Both the position numbers and the translations under genes were made by a program. Source: Saprospiraceae bacterium (GTDB taxonomy: Bacteria; Bacteroidota; Bacteroidia; Chitinophagales; Saprospiraceae). Taken from it: a stretch of 9,052 nucleotides of DNA. Every line of letters begins with the position of its first letter. Position 1 is the first letter of the stretch. Shown here piece by piece: positions 1-7,261 of this stretch. Location: positions 1-9,052 of the forward strand of contig JAGOIB010000024.1 of the NCBI GenBank assembly GCA_017995875.1. The letters are read 5' to 3'. The notes under the pieces were generated by a model, which was not told where the DNA came from, did no database searches, and was given only the letters and a program-made list of their open reading frames with translations.

Positions 1-2732
1 TCAGCCAGGTAGATGGCTTAGTTCTTTCACCAGAGGAGCGATCCGAACTCAATTTCAAACTTGGGTATGTTCTCTTCGTCAGGAAAGAATTTGATCAGGC
101 GGCCGCATTATTCAATGAAACCCGCGCCATCCGCGACAAATACTATTATCCCTGCAACTATTATTACGGGATGACGCAGTATTTTAAAATCAACTACAGT
201 GAGGCTATACGAAGTTTTGAACTTGTATCTGCTTCGGCAGTGTATAAAAATTACATTCCTTACTATATCACGCAGATCCATTTCAGCCAGAAGGAGTATC
301 AAAAAGTTATCGGGTACGGCAATCAAGCCATTAACAATCCTTCTGTATTAAACAAGACCGAGATCAGACAATTAATCGGGCAGGCTTATTTTGAAATAGG
401 GGACTATGCAGCAGCTATTCCGCACCTTGAGTATGTGGAACAAAATTCTGACAAGCTTCGTACGGATGATTTCTACCAGTTAGGTATCGCCTATTATCAT
501 GCCGGACAATTCGAAAAAGCAATACCAATCCTGTCCCAGATTAGAAATGAAGAAGGCATCAAATCGCAATATGCCAATTATTATCTGGGCCAATGTTATC
601 TTAAAACCGGAGACAAGACCTCTGCAAGGAACAGCCTGATGAAAGCATCGCAGATGACGGATATTCCATCCATTACCAGTGAAGCCACCTTTCATTACGG
701 TCGGTTGAGTGCAGAAGCAGGAGATGATGTTGAAGCCATAAGGGTATTGCAAACGATTGCCCCAGGCAGTCCGGAATATACAGATGCTCAAAATTCACTT
801 GCAGGTATTCTGACCAACACAAGTGACTATACGCTGGCCATTGAACAGTTAGAGACCATCAAGACCCTTACGCCTGCCCTAAAGGGAGCCTATCAGAAAG
901 TTTGTCTCTACAGGGCTGAACAATTGATCCAGGAGGGGAAGACGACAGATGCACTCACGTTACTTGACAAGTCACTTAAACAACCGGTTGATAAATCCAT
1001 TGAAGCCCGTGCCTATTTCTGGAAAGGAGAGCTTGCTCACTTCAACGGTAATTACAATGAAAGTATTAAATGGTATAACCTGTATTTTGATGCAGCATCT
1101 CCATCTTCCTTGTTCCCACCGCAACAAAGCATACCTGTAGCAAAGTATAACCAGGGGTATAATTATTTACGCAATTCCAATTTTACAGAAGCGCAGAAAC
1201 TTTTTGATGATGCTGTGCTGGGACTTGCCTCGATTGTTGCAGAACCTGGTCAGGTGAACCTTATCAAAAACCAGGTTTATCCTGATGCTATTTTGCGTGC
1301 CGGAGATTGTGCCTTCAAGCGGAATCAATATGATAAAGCCAACCAATATTATGATCGGGCAATACAAGCTAAGTACCCCGGAATGGATTACGCTGAATAC
1401 CAGAAAGCAATCATATTAGGCTTGCAGAAGAAGCCACAGGAAAAAATTAAATTGCTGGAAGCCCTGGCCAAAGACAAACCTGAATCACTATGGGCCGATG
1501 ATGCTTTATTCCAGGTAGGAAATACATACCAGGATGAAAATCAAATACCCAAAGCCATTCAATCCTATGAACGACTGGTCAACCAGTACAAAGAGAAAAG
1601 CACCTTATTGCTTCCCGCTTTATTGCGTCTTGGCCTGTTGTCCTATAACACCGGGCAGTTTGAAGCATCACTGAAATATTACAAATCTGTTTTTCAGTAT
1701 AATCCTGATCCGGAGACATCACGCGAAGCCATGGCCGCTATCCAGGAAATCTATGTCAACGAAATGGATAAGCCGGATGCGTTTTTTGATTTTGCCGCAA
1801 CGATGCCTGGATATTCTGTATCGGGTTCTGCAAAAGATTCGATTCTTTATACGGTTGCTGAAAATCATTATGCCCAGGCGGAATATGCCAAGGCAGTAGA
1901 GTCCTTTCAGAAATATGTGATGGAACAACCCAACGGATTGTATACGCTAAAAGCAAAATACCTTCGGGCAGAATCGTTATCCCTCCTCAAACGATATGAA
2001 GAAGCCTTGGTCGGGTATGAAACGGTCATAGACCAGGGGCAAAGTGCATATTATGCTACCTCACTTTACAAGGCTGCATTGATATCCTACAATCAAACAC
2101 AGGATATGTCCCGGGCCTATAAGCACTACCTGGCTTATATTCCATTGGCCGACACTGAAGAGAAATCCTATGAAGCAACACTTGGGGCATTGCGTTGCGC
2201 GTACAAATTGAAGAAGTCAGCTGATGTGTATGCAATGTCTGCGAAAGTTATAAACCATCCCCGGGCAACAGATGATGTGCGTGCACTGGCCAATTATTAT
2301 ACAGCGATCACAGCCCAAAGTGAACATAAACTGGATACAGCACTTAATGCCTTTAATGCGATCGTTCGGATTAATAGTGCTGAACTGGCGGCAGAATCGC
2401 GATATCAAATAGCCTCGATTTACCAACAGAAAGGGGAGAATGAACTTGCAGCCAAACTTGCAGAAGAAGCAGCGAGGGCCAATGTGGGTTATCCATTCTG
2501 GGTAGCTAAATCGCTTTTACTATTGTCTGATATTCAGTTTGCCGCTGGTGACTTACTCAATGCACGTGCTATTGTTGAAGCCATCCTTGAAAATTTCGAT
2601 GGAGATGAAGTGATCATGAAAGAAGCTACTGAGAAACTGGAGAAAATCAAACAGGAAGAGGAAAACGTGAGCCGTATAAAGCCCGAAAGTGGTGATACGC
2701 TTGAATTACAACAGAATCCTAAAAAAGACTAA
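1..2732 (+). CDS. Large tetratricopeptide-repeat protein, 5' end cut by window edge
   Basis: The reading frame is open from base 3 to the TAA at 2730-2732, giving 909 visible residues. The first in-frame ATG, at 171, lies inside an existing TPR helix pair (residues such as FNETRAI and YYYGMTQYF flank it), so it is not the true start, which lies upstream of the window. Almost the whole chain is a run of 34-residue-like helical repeats with the TPR pattern of small and aromatic residues, for example LGIAYYHAGQFEKAIPIL, YYLGQCYLKTGDKTSARNSL and YLRAESLSLLKRYEEALVGY. The tail, ending ESGDTLELQQNPKKD, is charged and probably disordered. No enzyme motif is visible. TPR arrays bind other proteins, and large ones are common in Bacteroidota envelopes; the signal peptide, if any, is off-window. 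The beta-barrel gene starts 7 nt after its stop, so the two are very likely cotranscribed and may work together at the envelope. The TPR assignment is firm; the cellular role is unknown. Confidence 0.9.
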   Translation, partial: SQVDGLVLSPEERSELNFKLGYVLFVRKEFDQAAALFNETRAIRDKYYYPCNYYYGMTQYFKINYSEAIRSFELVSASAVYKNYIPYYITQIHFSQKEYQKVIGYGNQAINNPSVLNKTEIRQLIGQAYFEIGDYAAAIPHLEYVEQNSDKLRTDDFYQLGIAYYHAGQFEKAIPILSQIRNEEGIKSQYANYYLGQCYLKTGDKTSARNSLMKASQMTDIPSITSEATFHYGRLSAEAGDDVEAIRVLQTIAPGSPEYTDAQNSLAGILTNTSDYTLAIEQLETIKTLTPALKGAYQKVCLYRAEQLIQEGKTTDALTLLDKSLKQPVDKSIEARAYFWKGELAHFNGNYNESIKWYNLYFDAASPSSLFPPQQSIPVAKYNQGYNYLRNSNFTEAQKLFDDAVLGLASIVAEPGQVNLIKNQVYPDAILRAGDCAFKRNQYDKANQYYDRAIQAKYPGMDYAEYQKAIILGLQKKPQEKIKLLEALAKDKPESLWADDALFQVGNTYQDENQIPKAIQSYERLVNQYKEKSTLLLPALLRLGLLSYNTGQFEASLKYYKSVFQYNPDPETSREAMAAIQEIYVNEMDKPDAFFDFAATMPGYSVSGSAKDSILYTVAENHYAQAEYAKAVESFQKYVMEQPNGLYTLKAKYLRAESLSLLKRYEEALVGYETVIDQGQSAYYATSLYKAALISYNQTQDMSRAYKHYLAYIPLADTEEKSYEATLGALRCAYKLKKSADVYAMSAKVINHPRATDDVRALANYYTAITAQSEHKLDTALNAFNAIVRINSAELAAESRYQIASIYQQKGENELAAKLAEEAARANVGYPFWVAKSLLLLSDIQFAAGDLLNARAIVEAILENFDGDEVIMKEATEKLEKIKQEEENVSRIKPESGDTLELQQNPKKD

Positions 2733-2739
2733 GACCCGC

Positions 2740-4344
2740 ATGAAAAATATAATTAGTTTCCTTTTATCGTTTACTGTTCTGACACTGACAGCGCAGACTG
2801 AATTGCCAACTGGTCAGATTGAAGTCGTAAAGGATTTTGAAGTCCGGCTGACAGAAACGAAGAAGATCAGAATCATCCCACAGCCTGTGCCTATTGATTC
2901 CACCGTCAGAAGGTATGATTACAAACTACTGGCTCCTTCACCTTCGATTGACTACCTAAGCCCGGAGATAAAACCACTTGCCATCAACAGCGAAAAGAAA
3001 CCCTTGTACTATCCCCTGTATGCTAAGGTTGGCTATGGTAGCCCCAATTCATTACTGGGGTTGTTCTCCTATGATCATCTGCAAAATGAATCCTTTCAAT
3101 GGGGCGTTGATTTCAGACATCTAAATGCCAACAATAAAAAAATTCCGGTACAGAAATTTTCAGACAGCAGGGGAAGGCTCAATGCCTCATACCTCATCAA
3201 TGAAAATTTAAAATTGGATGGATACCTTGATGGGCATGTAGAAAAGGATTATTTCTATGGAGCGGAACCCATACCAACCAATGAGGAATCATTGAAAAGA
3301 ATATTCAATCGTTATGACGGATATCTGTCTGTTGAAAGGATAGATTCAGTTCAATACAGTCTTAGATACAAAGCATTTATCGAATATCTTACAGATAAGG
3401 ACAACCTTGGTTCAAGAGAAAATTCATTTTTGGTTGGCGGTGAAGTGGGGACTAGTGTCGGGAGCAATGAATTTCCTGTCGGTGTAAAGATTTTAGCTGA
3501 TTTAACCAGGCTTGCTCATGTCGATGAACATACCTTAAATAATTTCCTGTTTACTCCATATGCAGATTTGTTTTTTGGTCATTTTAAATTTCATCTTGCC
3601 GGTACTGCATTGTTGCGGACCAATCACAACGAAATAATTCCCGATTTTAAATTATCATATGGGATTGCTCGAGGAAGGATGTCAATTCATGCAGGTTGGG
3701 ATGGGGTAGTGAAGAAGAATGATTTTCATTCACTCTCTTCCTACAATCCATATATTGACACGAGGCTGGATAGTCTCACCAACCTGATTTCACGTCGATT
3801 GTTTGCCGGCCTGTCTGGAAAGTCCGGACCACTGGCGTATGAAATTAATGCGAGCTATACGTCATTTGAATCCATGGCCTTTTTTCTGCAGAATGAGGAT
3901 GAACCCGAACAGTTTGATCCAATCTACGATAACGGTTCTTTCATAGGTGTAGAAGCAGCTGTTAGGTTTGAAGTCCTGAAGCACCTCTTTCTGCGCACGG
4001 AATTTTATCAGCGAGTTTATACCCTTGATCATGAAAACAAGCCCTGGCATATACCCTCGTTTGGGCTCAACGGACAGCTCACGTATTCAGGTGGCGATGA
4101 TAAGTATCATGCTTCCTTTATTTTCAACACAGAAAACGGACTTCCATTTAGAACAGTTGGAGGGACTGAAGGAAATCTCGATCCACTGGTGGATCTGAAC
4201 ATCCACGGGGATTATTATTTTTCAAAACCTTTCGGTGTCTTTATGGAATTGAACAATCTGCTTGGCAATCACCGCGAAAGATGGGCATCTTATCCGAGCT
4301 ATGGATTTAATGCAAAAGTCGGAGTCCTGTTCAGGTTGCCTTGA
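2740..4344 (+). CDS. Outer-membrane beta-barrel protein, plug-less TonB-receptor-like
   Basis: This encodes 534 residues. I chose the ATG at 2740 rather than the in-frame ATG at 2689, because 2740 opens directly into a signal peptide (MKNIISFLLSFTVLTLTA, likely cleaved before Q19), whereas the earlier start adds 17 residues with several Lys/Arg and overlaps the upstream gene. Residues 20-90 form a non-barrel segment including IEVVKDFEVRLTETKKIRI and a Pro-rich stretch. From about residue 90 (YYPLYAKVGYGS) the chain alternates short polar/aromatic strands and turns typical of a transmembrane barrel, ending in YGFNAKVGVLFRLP. There is no TonB-box/plug domain and no carboxypeptidase-like regulatory domain, so it is not a normal TonB-dependent transporter even if automated tools name it so. 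It follows the TPR gene by 7 nt with no visible ribosome-binding site, usual in Bacteroidota. Barrel and secretion are well supported; substrate and function are unknown. Confidence 0.8.
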   Translation: MKNIISFLLSFTVLTLTAQTELPTGQIEVVKDFEVRLTETKKIRIIPQPVPIDSTVRRYDYKLLAPSPSIDYLSPEIKPLAINSEKKPLYYPLYAKVGYGSPNSLLGLFSYDHLQNESFQWGVDFRHLNANNKKIPVQKFSDSRGRLNASYLINENLKLDGYLDGHVEKDYFYGAEPIPTNEESLKRIFNRYDGYLSVERIDSVQYSLRYKAFIEYLTDKDNLGSRENSFLVGGEVGTSVGSNEFPVGVKILADLTRLAHVDEHTLNNFLFTPYADLFFGHFKFHLAGTALLRTNHNEIIPDFKLSYGIARGRMSIHAGWDGVVKKNDFHSLSSYNPYIDTRLDSLTNLISRRLFAGLSGKSGPLAYEINASYTSFESMAFFLQNEDEPEQFDPIYDNGSFIGVEAAVRFEVLKHLFLRTEFYQRVYTLDHENKPWHIPSFGLNGQLTYSGGDDKYHASFIFNTENGLPFRTVGGTEGNLDPLVDLNIHGDYYFSKPFGVFMELNNLLGNHRERWASYPSYGFNAKVGVLFRLP

Positions 4345-4420
4345 AACTTTGTTTACTATTAATTGAGCACTTTTCAACGCCTACATCCAGTTTGTTCTAA
4401 AATTCCCGTTACTTGCTGTC
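4345..4420. other. Intergenic gap before aroE, nothing recognised
   Basis: This is 76 nt of AT-rich sequence. I looked for a Bacteroidota TTTG / TAnnTTTG promoter pair and found TTTG at 4348-4351 but no matching -7 element at the right distance. A weak inverted repeat (4338-4346 with 4372-4380, one mismatch, 25-nt loop) has no T-tract after it. Whether aroE has its own promoter or reads through from the barrel gene cannot be decided from sequence alone. Confidence 0.4.
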
Positions 4421-5161
4421 ATGAAATTCGGATTGATAGGATATCCGCTGGGCCATTCATTTTCGAAAGCGTATTTCACTGATAAATTTGAGAATCTTGG
4501 CCTTACGGATTTTGAATATGATAACTTTCCTTTGGCAAACATCAAGGAAGTACTTCCACTGCTCAAAAGTGACATAGCAGGACTAAATGTTACCCTGCCT
4601 TATAAAAAAGCAATTCTTGAATACCTCAATGAAATCGATCGTGAAGCACTTGAGATCGGAGCGGTAAACACGTTGGTCAGAACCGATGTGTATTCCTGGA
4701 AGGGGTTTAATACAGACACAAGTGCCTTCAGGGAGACGTTAGTGGCCTGGATTGGGAATCAACCTTTACCAACTAAAGCTTTAGTCCTGGGCTCAGGAGG
4801 CGCAGCCAGGGCAGTTTTACATGCTCTTATTGGTTTAGGAATTCAACCCTCGGTTGTTTCCCATAGTGGAAAAGGTGATTATACATATGACCAACTGACT
4901 CCTTCAATTGTTGGTGCCCATCAACTCATTATCAATACAACGCCTTTAGGCATGGTGCCTGATACCATGTCCTGTCCTGCCATCCCATTCGAACAAATTA
5001 CTTCTCAACATTGGCTATATGACCTGGTCTACAATCCGGTTAATACACTATTTTTGACCCGTGGTAAAGCGTCAGGGGCCAGAACCAAAAATGGCTTAGA
5101 CATGCTTCACCTTCAGGCTGAACATGCCTGGTCAATATGGAAATTATATGGTAAGTTCTGA
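4421..5161 (+). CDS. aroE: Shikimate dehydrogenase
   Basis: AroE reduces 3-dehydroshikimate to shikimate, normally with NADPH, in the cytoplasmic route to chorismate and aromatic amino acids. The 246-residue length fits the short Bacteroidota form. Visible motifs in order are the shikimate-binding GHSFS (11-15), NVTLPYKK (56-63) with catalytic Lys62, GAVNT (80-84) with Asn83, GFNTD (95-99) with catalytic Asp99, the nucleotide-binding glycine loop GSGGAARA (124-131), INTTPLGM (171-178), the DLVYNP segment, and NGLDMLHLQA with substrate-contacting Gln232. The start is clear because MKFGLIGYP is the standard N-terminus. After the second beta-strand of the cofactor domain, the usual (N/S)R(T/S) that contacts the NADP 2'-phosphate reads SHS (147-149), so Arg is replaced by His; cofactor preference could be altered. 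The last 14 nt overlap the proline dehydrogenase gene in another frame. Confidence 0.95.
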   Translation: MKFGLIGYPLGHSFSKAYFTDKFENLGLTDFEYDNFPLANIKEVLPLLKSDIAGLNVTLPYKKAILEYLNEIDREALEIGAVNTLVRTDVYSWKGFNTDTSAFRETLVAWIGNQPLPTKALVLGSGGAARAVLHALIGLGIQPSVVSHSGKGDYTYDQLTPSIVGAHQLIINTTPLGMVPDTMSCPAIPFEQITSQHWLYDLVYNPVNTLFLTRGKASGARTKNGLDMLHLQAEHAWSIWKLYGKF

Positions 5162-6350
5162 TACACAAGTAAAGCCTCAGGTTGTTGACTTTACAAATAC
5201 CGAGATTGCTTTTGCTGATAAAACGAATGGTGAGCTCCGAAGAACTTCCTGGCTATTCAAACTCATGAACAAAGCCTGGATAGTAAGTACCGGTGGATCA
5301 TTTGGTCTATGGTTACATGCCAATAAGATCAACATTTTCAACCCCCTGGTCAGAATGACCATTTTCAAACAATTTTGCGGGGGCGTCAGTTTGTCCGATT
5401 CCACAGTGGCGATCCAACACCTCATGAATCAAAAAACACTTACTGTTCTTGATTTTGGTGCAGAAGGCCGTTCAAGAGAAGAAGATTTTGACCGTACACT
5501 GGAGGAAAACCTCAAAGCCATTACATACGCTTCTTCCAATCCTGGTGTTCCGGTTATTTCCTCCAAGATAACAGCCCTCGCATCTGAAGATATCCTTGAA
5601 AAATTTCAAAGCGGAAGAATACAGTCAGAAGAGGATGTAGAGGCTTTTTCAAGAGTTCAGACACGAATAGACAGGCTGTGCAGTGCAGCATGGCAGACCG
5701 GGGTCGCTGTATTTATTGATGCCGAAGAAACCTGGATGCAGGATACTATTGATCATCTCGTCAAGATCATGATGGAGCGGTACAATAAGGAAAAGGCGGT
5801 GGTGTATCATACCTATCAATTGTATCGTAAGGACAAACTCGAAAGTTTGAAAGCGGATCATAAAGAAGCCCTTGAAAAGGGATACATTCTCGGTGCTAAA
5901 CTCGTTCGTGGAGCCTACATGGAAAAAGAACGTGCACGGGCAAAGGTCAAAAACTACCCATCGCCAATACAGGAAAGCAAAGAAGATACAGACCGTGATT
6001 ATAATGCAGCGGTACACTACTGTGTAGATCATTATTTGCAAATAGCTTCCTGTAATGCTTCACATAACCAGGAGAGCAATTTGATCCAGGCGGAATTAAT
6101 TGCTGTAAGGGGTTTGCCAAGAAATCATACGCACTTAAATTTCTGTCAGCTCTTAGGGATGAGCGATCATATCACGTTTAATCTTGCCAAGGCAGGATTT
6201 AATGTTGCTAAATATGTTCCTTACGGCCCGGTGAAAGATGTATTGCCTTACCTCATCAGGCGGGCCAGAGAAAATTCAGCTGTGACTGGCGAAATGAGCC
6301 GTGAACTCAGCCTTATTGTGGCAGAGATGAAACGAAGAGGAATGAATTAA
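5148..6350 (+). CDS. Proline dehydrogenase, stand-alone FAD enzyme
   Basis: This 400-residue enzyme oxidises L-proline to delta-1-pyrroline-5-carboxylate, passing electrons via FAD to the quinone pool; it is the first step of proline catabolism. It covers only the proline dehydrogenase barrel. There is no aldehyde dehydrogenase half as in PutA, and no partner P5C dehydrogenase gene lies in the window. Key signs are the IFKQFCGG motif near residues 72-79, DAEE (191-194), HTYQ (221-224), KLVRGAYME (251-259) on the flavin/substrate face, the ASHN segment, LGMSD, YVPYGPV, and RRARENSA, whose Arg371, Arg372 and Glu375 match the proline-carboxylate binding RRxxEN of the family. I chose the ATG at 5148 over the in-frame ATG at 5124: 5148 gives the usual family N-terminus (VDFTNTEIAF soon after the start) and the shorter overlap with aroE. 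The 14-nt overlap suggests coupled translation. putA/prodh-type naming varies, so no symbol is given. Confidence 0.93.
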   Translation: MVSSDTQVKPQVVDFTNTEIAFADKTNGELRRTSWLFKLMNKAWIVSTGGSFGLWLHANKINIFNPLVRMTIFKQFCGGVSLSDSTVAIQHLMNQKTLTVLDFGAEGRSREEDFDRTLEENLKAITYASSNPGVPVISSKITALASEDILEKFQSGRIQSEEDVEAFSRVQTRIDRLCSAAWQTGVAVFIDAEETWMQDTIDHLVKIMMERYNKEKAVVYHTYQLYRKDKLESLKADHKEALEKGYILGAKLVRGAYMEKERARAKVKNYPSPIQESKEDTDRDYNAAVHYCVDHYLQIASCNASHNQESNLIQAELIAVRGLPRNHTHLNFCQLLGMSDHITFNLAKAGFNVAKYVPYGPVKDVLPYLIRRARENSAVTGEMSRELSLIVAEMKRRGMN

Positions 6351-6354
6351 TAGC

Positions 6355-6362
6355 TATCTTGG
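6355..6362 (+). promoter_or_regulatory. Possible -7 element for the small barrel gene
   Basis: TATCTTGG differs by one base from the Bacteroidota sigma-A -7 consensus TAnnTTTG and is followed by GCGCAC, a context often seen at such promoters. It lies 16 nt before the ATG at 6379, which would give a very short leader. No TTTG is found at the expected -33 distance, so this is a weak call; cotranscription from the proline dehydrogenase gene is the alternative. Confidence 0.25.
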
Positions 6363-6378
6363 CGCACTAAACATAAAC

Positions 6379-7095
6379 ATGAATATGAAGCAATTATTTA
6401 CACTATTAGTTTTAATGACCATGGCTGTATCAGCCAATAGTCAGTGGTGGTTTGATGCAGGCGTAAAGGGAGCCTACGGCCCTACGATGATGTATGACCA
6501 GAATGTTTTCGATGATGGTGACTACAAACATGCGATTAGCACCGGCACTTCCATCGGAGGCCGTTTAGGTTTCAATTACGGTTACCATGTAGGATTGTCT
6601 GTGGAGTATGCAGGTTCAACTTCCAACCAGGATTTTAATTATCAAAATCAGGATCCCTTCAATTCCTTCAAATGGAAGACCAATGACGTTTCAACATTAT
6701 TCCGGTATTCTGGTAATGGAGCTTTCGTTGAGTTGGGTGCCAAGTTCAGCAATGTCAAATCCGTTGAATTGACCACCCTGGATCAACCAACTCAGGATGT
6801 GAGTGAGAATTTCAATAAAAACTACACCTCTGGTATTTTCGGATTTGGATCATACCTAATGGGAAGTGAGTTATTGACGCTCAACCTTGGTATCAGGGTA
6901 CACTGGGGATTTACGGATATGGTCAATGATGCAGGTAAGGAAGCAAATTATCCTATCGTTGTAGAAAATCTCAAAGATCCATCCAAGAAAACACTTGCGA
7001 CAGCAGCACAATTACAAGTTGAGTTGAATTATGCTTTTGGCCGTTTCTCCAAAGAAGCTTGCCATGATCGCTGGAAATTGATCTTATTCCAATGA
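6379..7095 (+). CDS. Small outer-membrane beta-barrel protein, function unknown
   Basis: This 238-residue protein has a clear signal peptide (MNMKQLFTLLVLMTMAVSANS, probable cleavage before Q22). An in-frame ATG two codons later (6385) is an equally possible start. The mature part alternates strands and turns rich in Gly, Tyr and Asn: WWFDAGVKGAYGPTM, IGGRLGFNYGYHVGLSVEY, FVELGAKFSNV, LTLNLGIRVHWGF and LQVELNYAFGRF. This is the pattern of the small porin-like/OmpX-type barrels that Bacteroidota carry in many copies. There is no peptidoglycan-binding OmpA domain. After the strand ending AFGRF there is a short tail (SKEACHDRWKLILFQ) with one Cys that may be a final strand or a periplasmic end. 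It begins 28 nt after the proline dehydrogenase stop. Its own stop codon (7093-7095) lies inside the outermost arm of the inverted repeat downstream. Secretion and barrel fold are well supported; role is unknown. Confidence 0.8.
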   Translation: MNMKQLFTLLVLMTMAVSANSQWWFDAGVKGAYGPTMMYDQNVFDDGDYKHAISTGTSIGGRLGFNYGYHVGLSVEYAGSTSNQDFNYQNQDPFNSFKWKTNDVSTLFRYSGNGAFVELGAKFSNVKSVELTTLDQPTQDVSENFNKNYTSGIFGFGSYLMGSELLTLNLGIRVHWGFTDMVNDAGKEANYPIVVENLKDPSKKTLATAAQLQVELNYAFGRFSKEACHDRWKLILFQ

Positions 7096-7099
7096 AAAG

Positions 7100-7137
7100 C
7101 AGAGAGCATAGGGCTGCATAGAGCTTAAAGCAAAGAG
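7100..7137 (+). repeat. Heptamer run, left arm
   Basis: The units are CAGAGAG (7100-7106), CATAGGG (7107-7113), a 3-nt CTG interruption, then CATAGAG (7117-7123), CTTAAAG (7124-7130) and CAAAGAG (7131-7137). Each begins with C and ends with G. A period of 7 is out of frame for coding, so this is not a peptide repeat. Confidence 0.65.
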
Positions 7138-7145
7138 CAGAAATA

Positions 7146-7183
7146 AAAGAGAGGAATGTTTGGTATCAAGCATTCCTCTCTTT
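7146..7183. terminator. Bidirectional intrinsic terminator hairpin between convergent genes
   Basis: The arms 7146-7158 and 7171-7183 pair perfectly over 13 bp. The next four positions (7159-7162 with 7167-7170, one T-G wobble) extend the stem to 17 bp around the tetraloop GTAT. On the + strand the stem runs into TTTCTTT; on the minus strand the base of the stem is followed by the complement of GAAATAAAA, also T-rich. It therefore can end transcription both from the small barrel gene and from the tRNA gene. The stem base is AT-rich and the middle contains GAGAGG/CCTCTC, so the stability is moderate to strong. Confidence 0.75.
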
Positions 7184-7226
7184 CTTTAATGAAGCTTATC
7201 TCGCACTTTGCCTTACCGCTATACCA

Positions 7227-7261
7227 CTCTATGCGCTATGCCCTATGCTCTCTGCCCATTG
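7227..7261 (+). repeat. Five tandem heptamers, right arm
   Basis: Uninterrupted 7-nt units: CTCTATG at 7227, CGCTATG at 7234, CCCTATG at 7241, CTCTCTG at 7248 and CCCATTG at 7255. The first three differ only at their second position or first two positions, and the outer two are more diverged. The array ends at 7261, the base next to the tRNA 3' end. It contains one CGCTATG unit with no partner in the left arm. Confidence 0.8.

Larger units (their letters stand above)
7090..7261. repeat. 172-nt imperfect inverted repeat made of degenerate heptamers
   Basis: The left arm (7090-7158) and right arm (7171-7261) are complementary in blocks: CAATG 7090-7094 with 7257-7261; GCAGAGAGCATAGGG 7099-7113 with 7241-7255 (15/15); GCATAGAG 7116-7123 with 7227-7234 (8/8); GCAAAG 7130-7135 with the complementary CTTTGC 7207-7212; AAAGAGAGGAATG 7146-7158 with 7171-7183 (13/13). 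Between blocks the right arm is longer by about 22 nt. Most of both arms falls into 7-nt units starting with C and ending with G. The element fills the space between the stop codon of the barrel gene and the 3' end of the tRNA gene. It has no open reading frame of note. Origin and genome copy number are unknown. Confidence 0.85.

Noticed and set aside
171..173. ATG as start of the TPR gene
   Set aside because: The frame is open to the left edge and the upstream residues continue the TPR pattern, so the gene begins outside the window.
2689..2739. Earlier in-frame ATG for the barrel gene
   Set aside because: It adds a 17-residue stretch with several Lys/Arg before a clean signal peptide and overlaps the TPR gene; the ATG at 2740 is the natural start.
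4338..4380. Possible terminator after the barrel gene
   Set aside because: 8 of 9 positions pair, but the loop is 25 nt and no T-tract follows, so the fold is weak.
5124..5147. Earlier in-frame ATG for proline dehydrogenase
   Set aside because: The eight extra residues are aroE sequence read in another frame and do not look like the family's N-terminus.
5649..6041. 130-codon open frame on the minus strand
   Set aside because: It lies wholly inside the proline dehydrogenase gene, which has complete family motifs; the antisense protein has low-complexity aromatic composition and no start signals.
7100..7261. CRISPR-like array
   Set aside because: The repeat units are only 7 nt, have no spacers, and are arranged as an inverted repeat; no cas genes are present.
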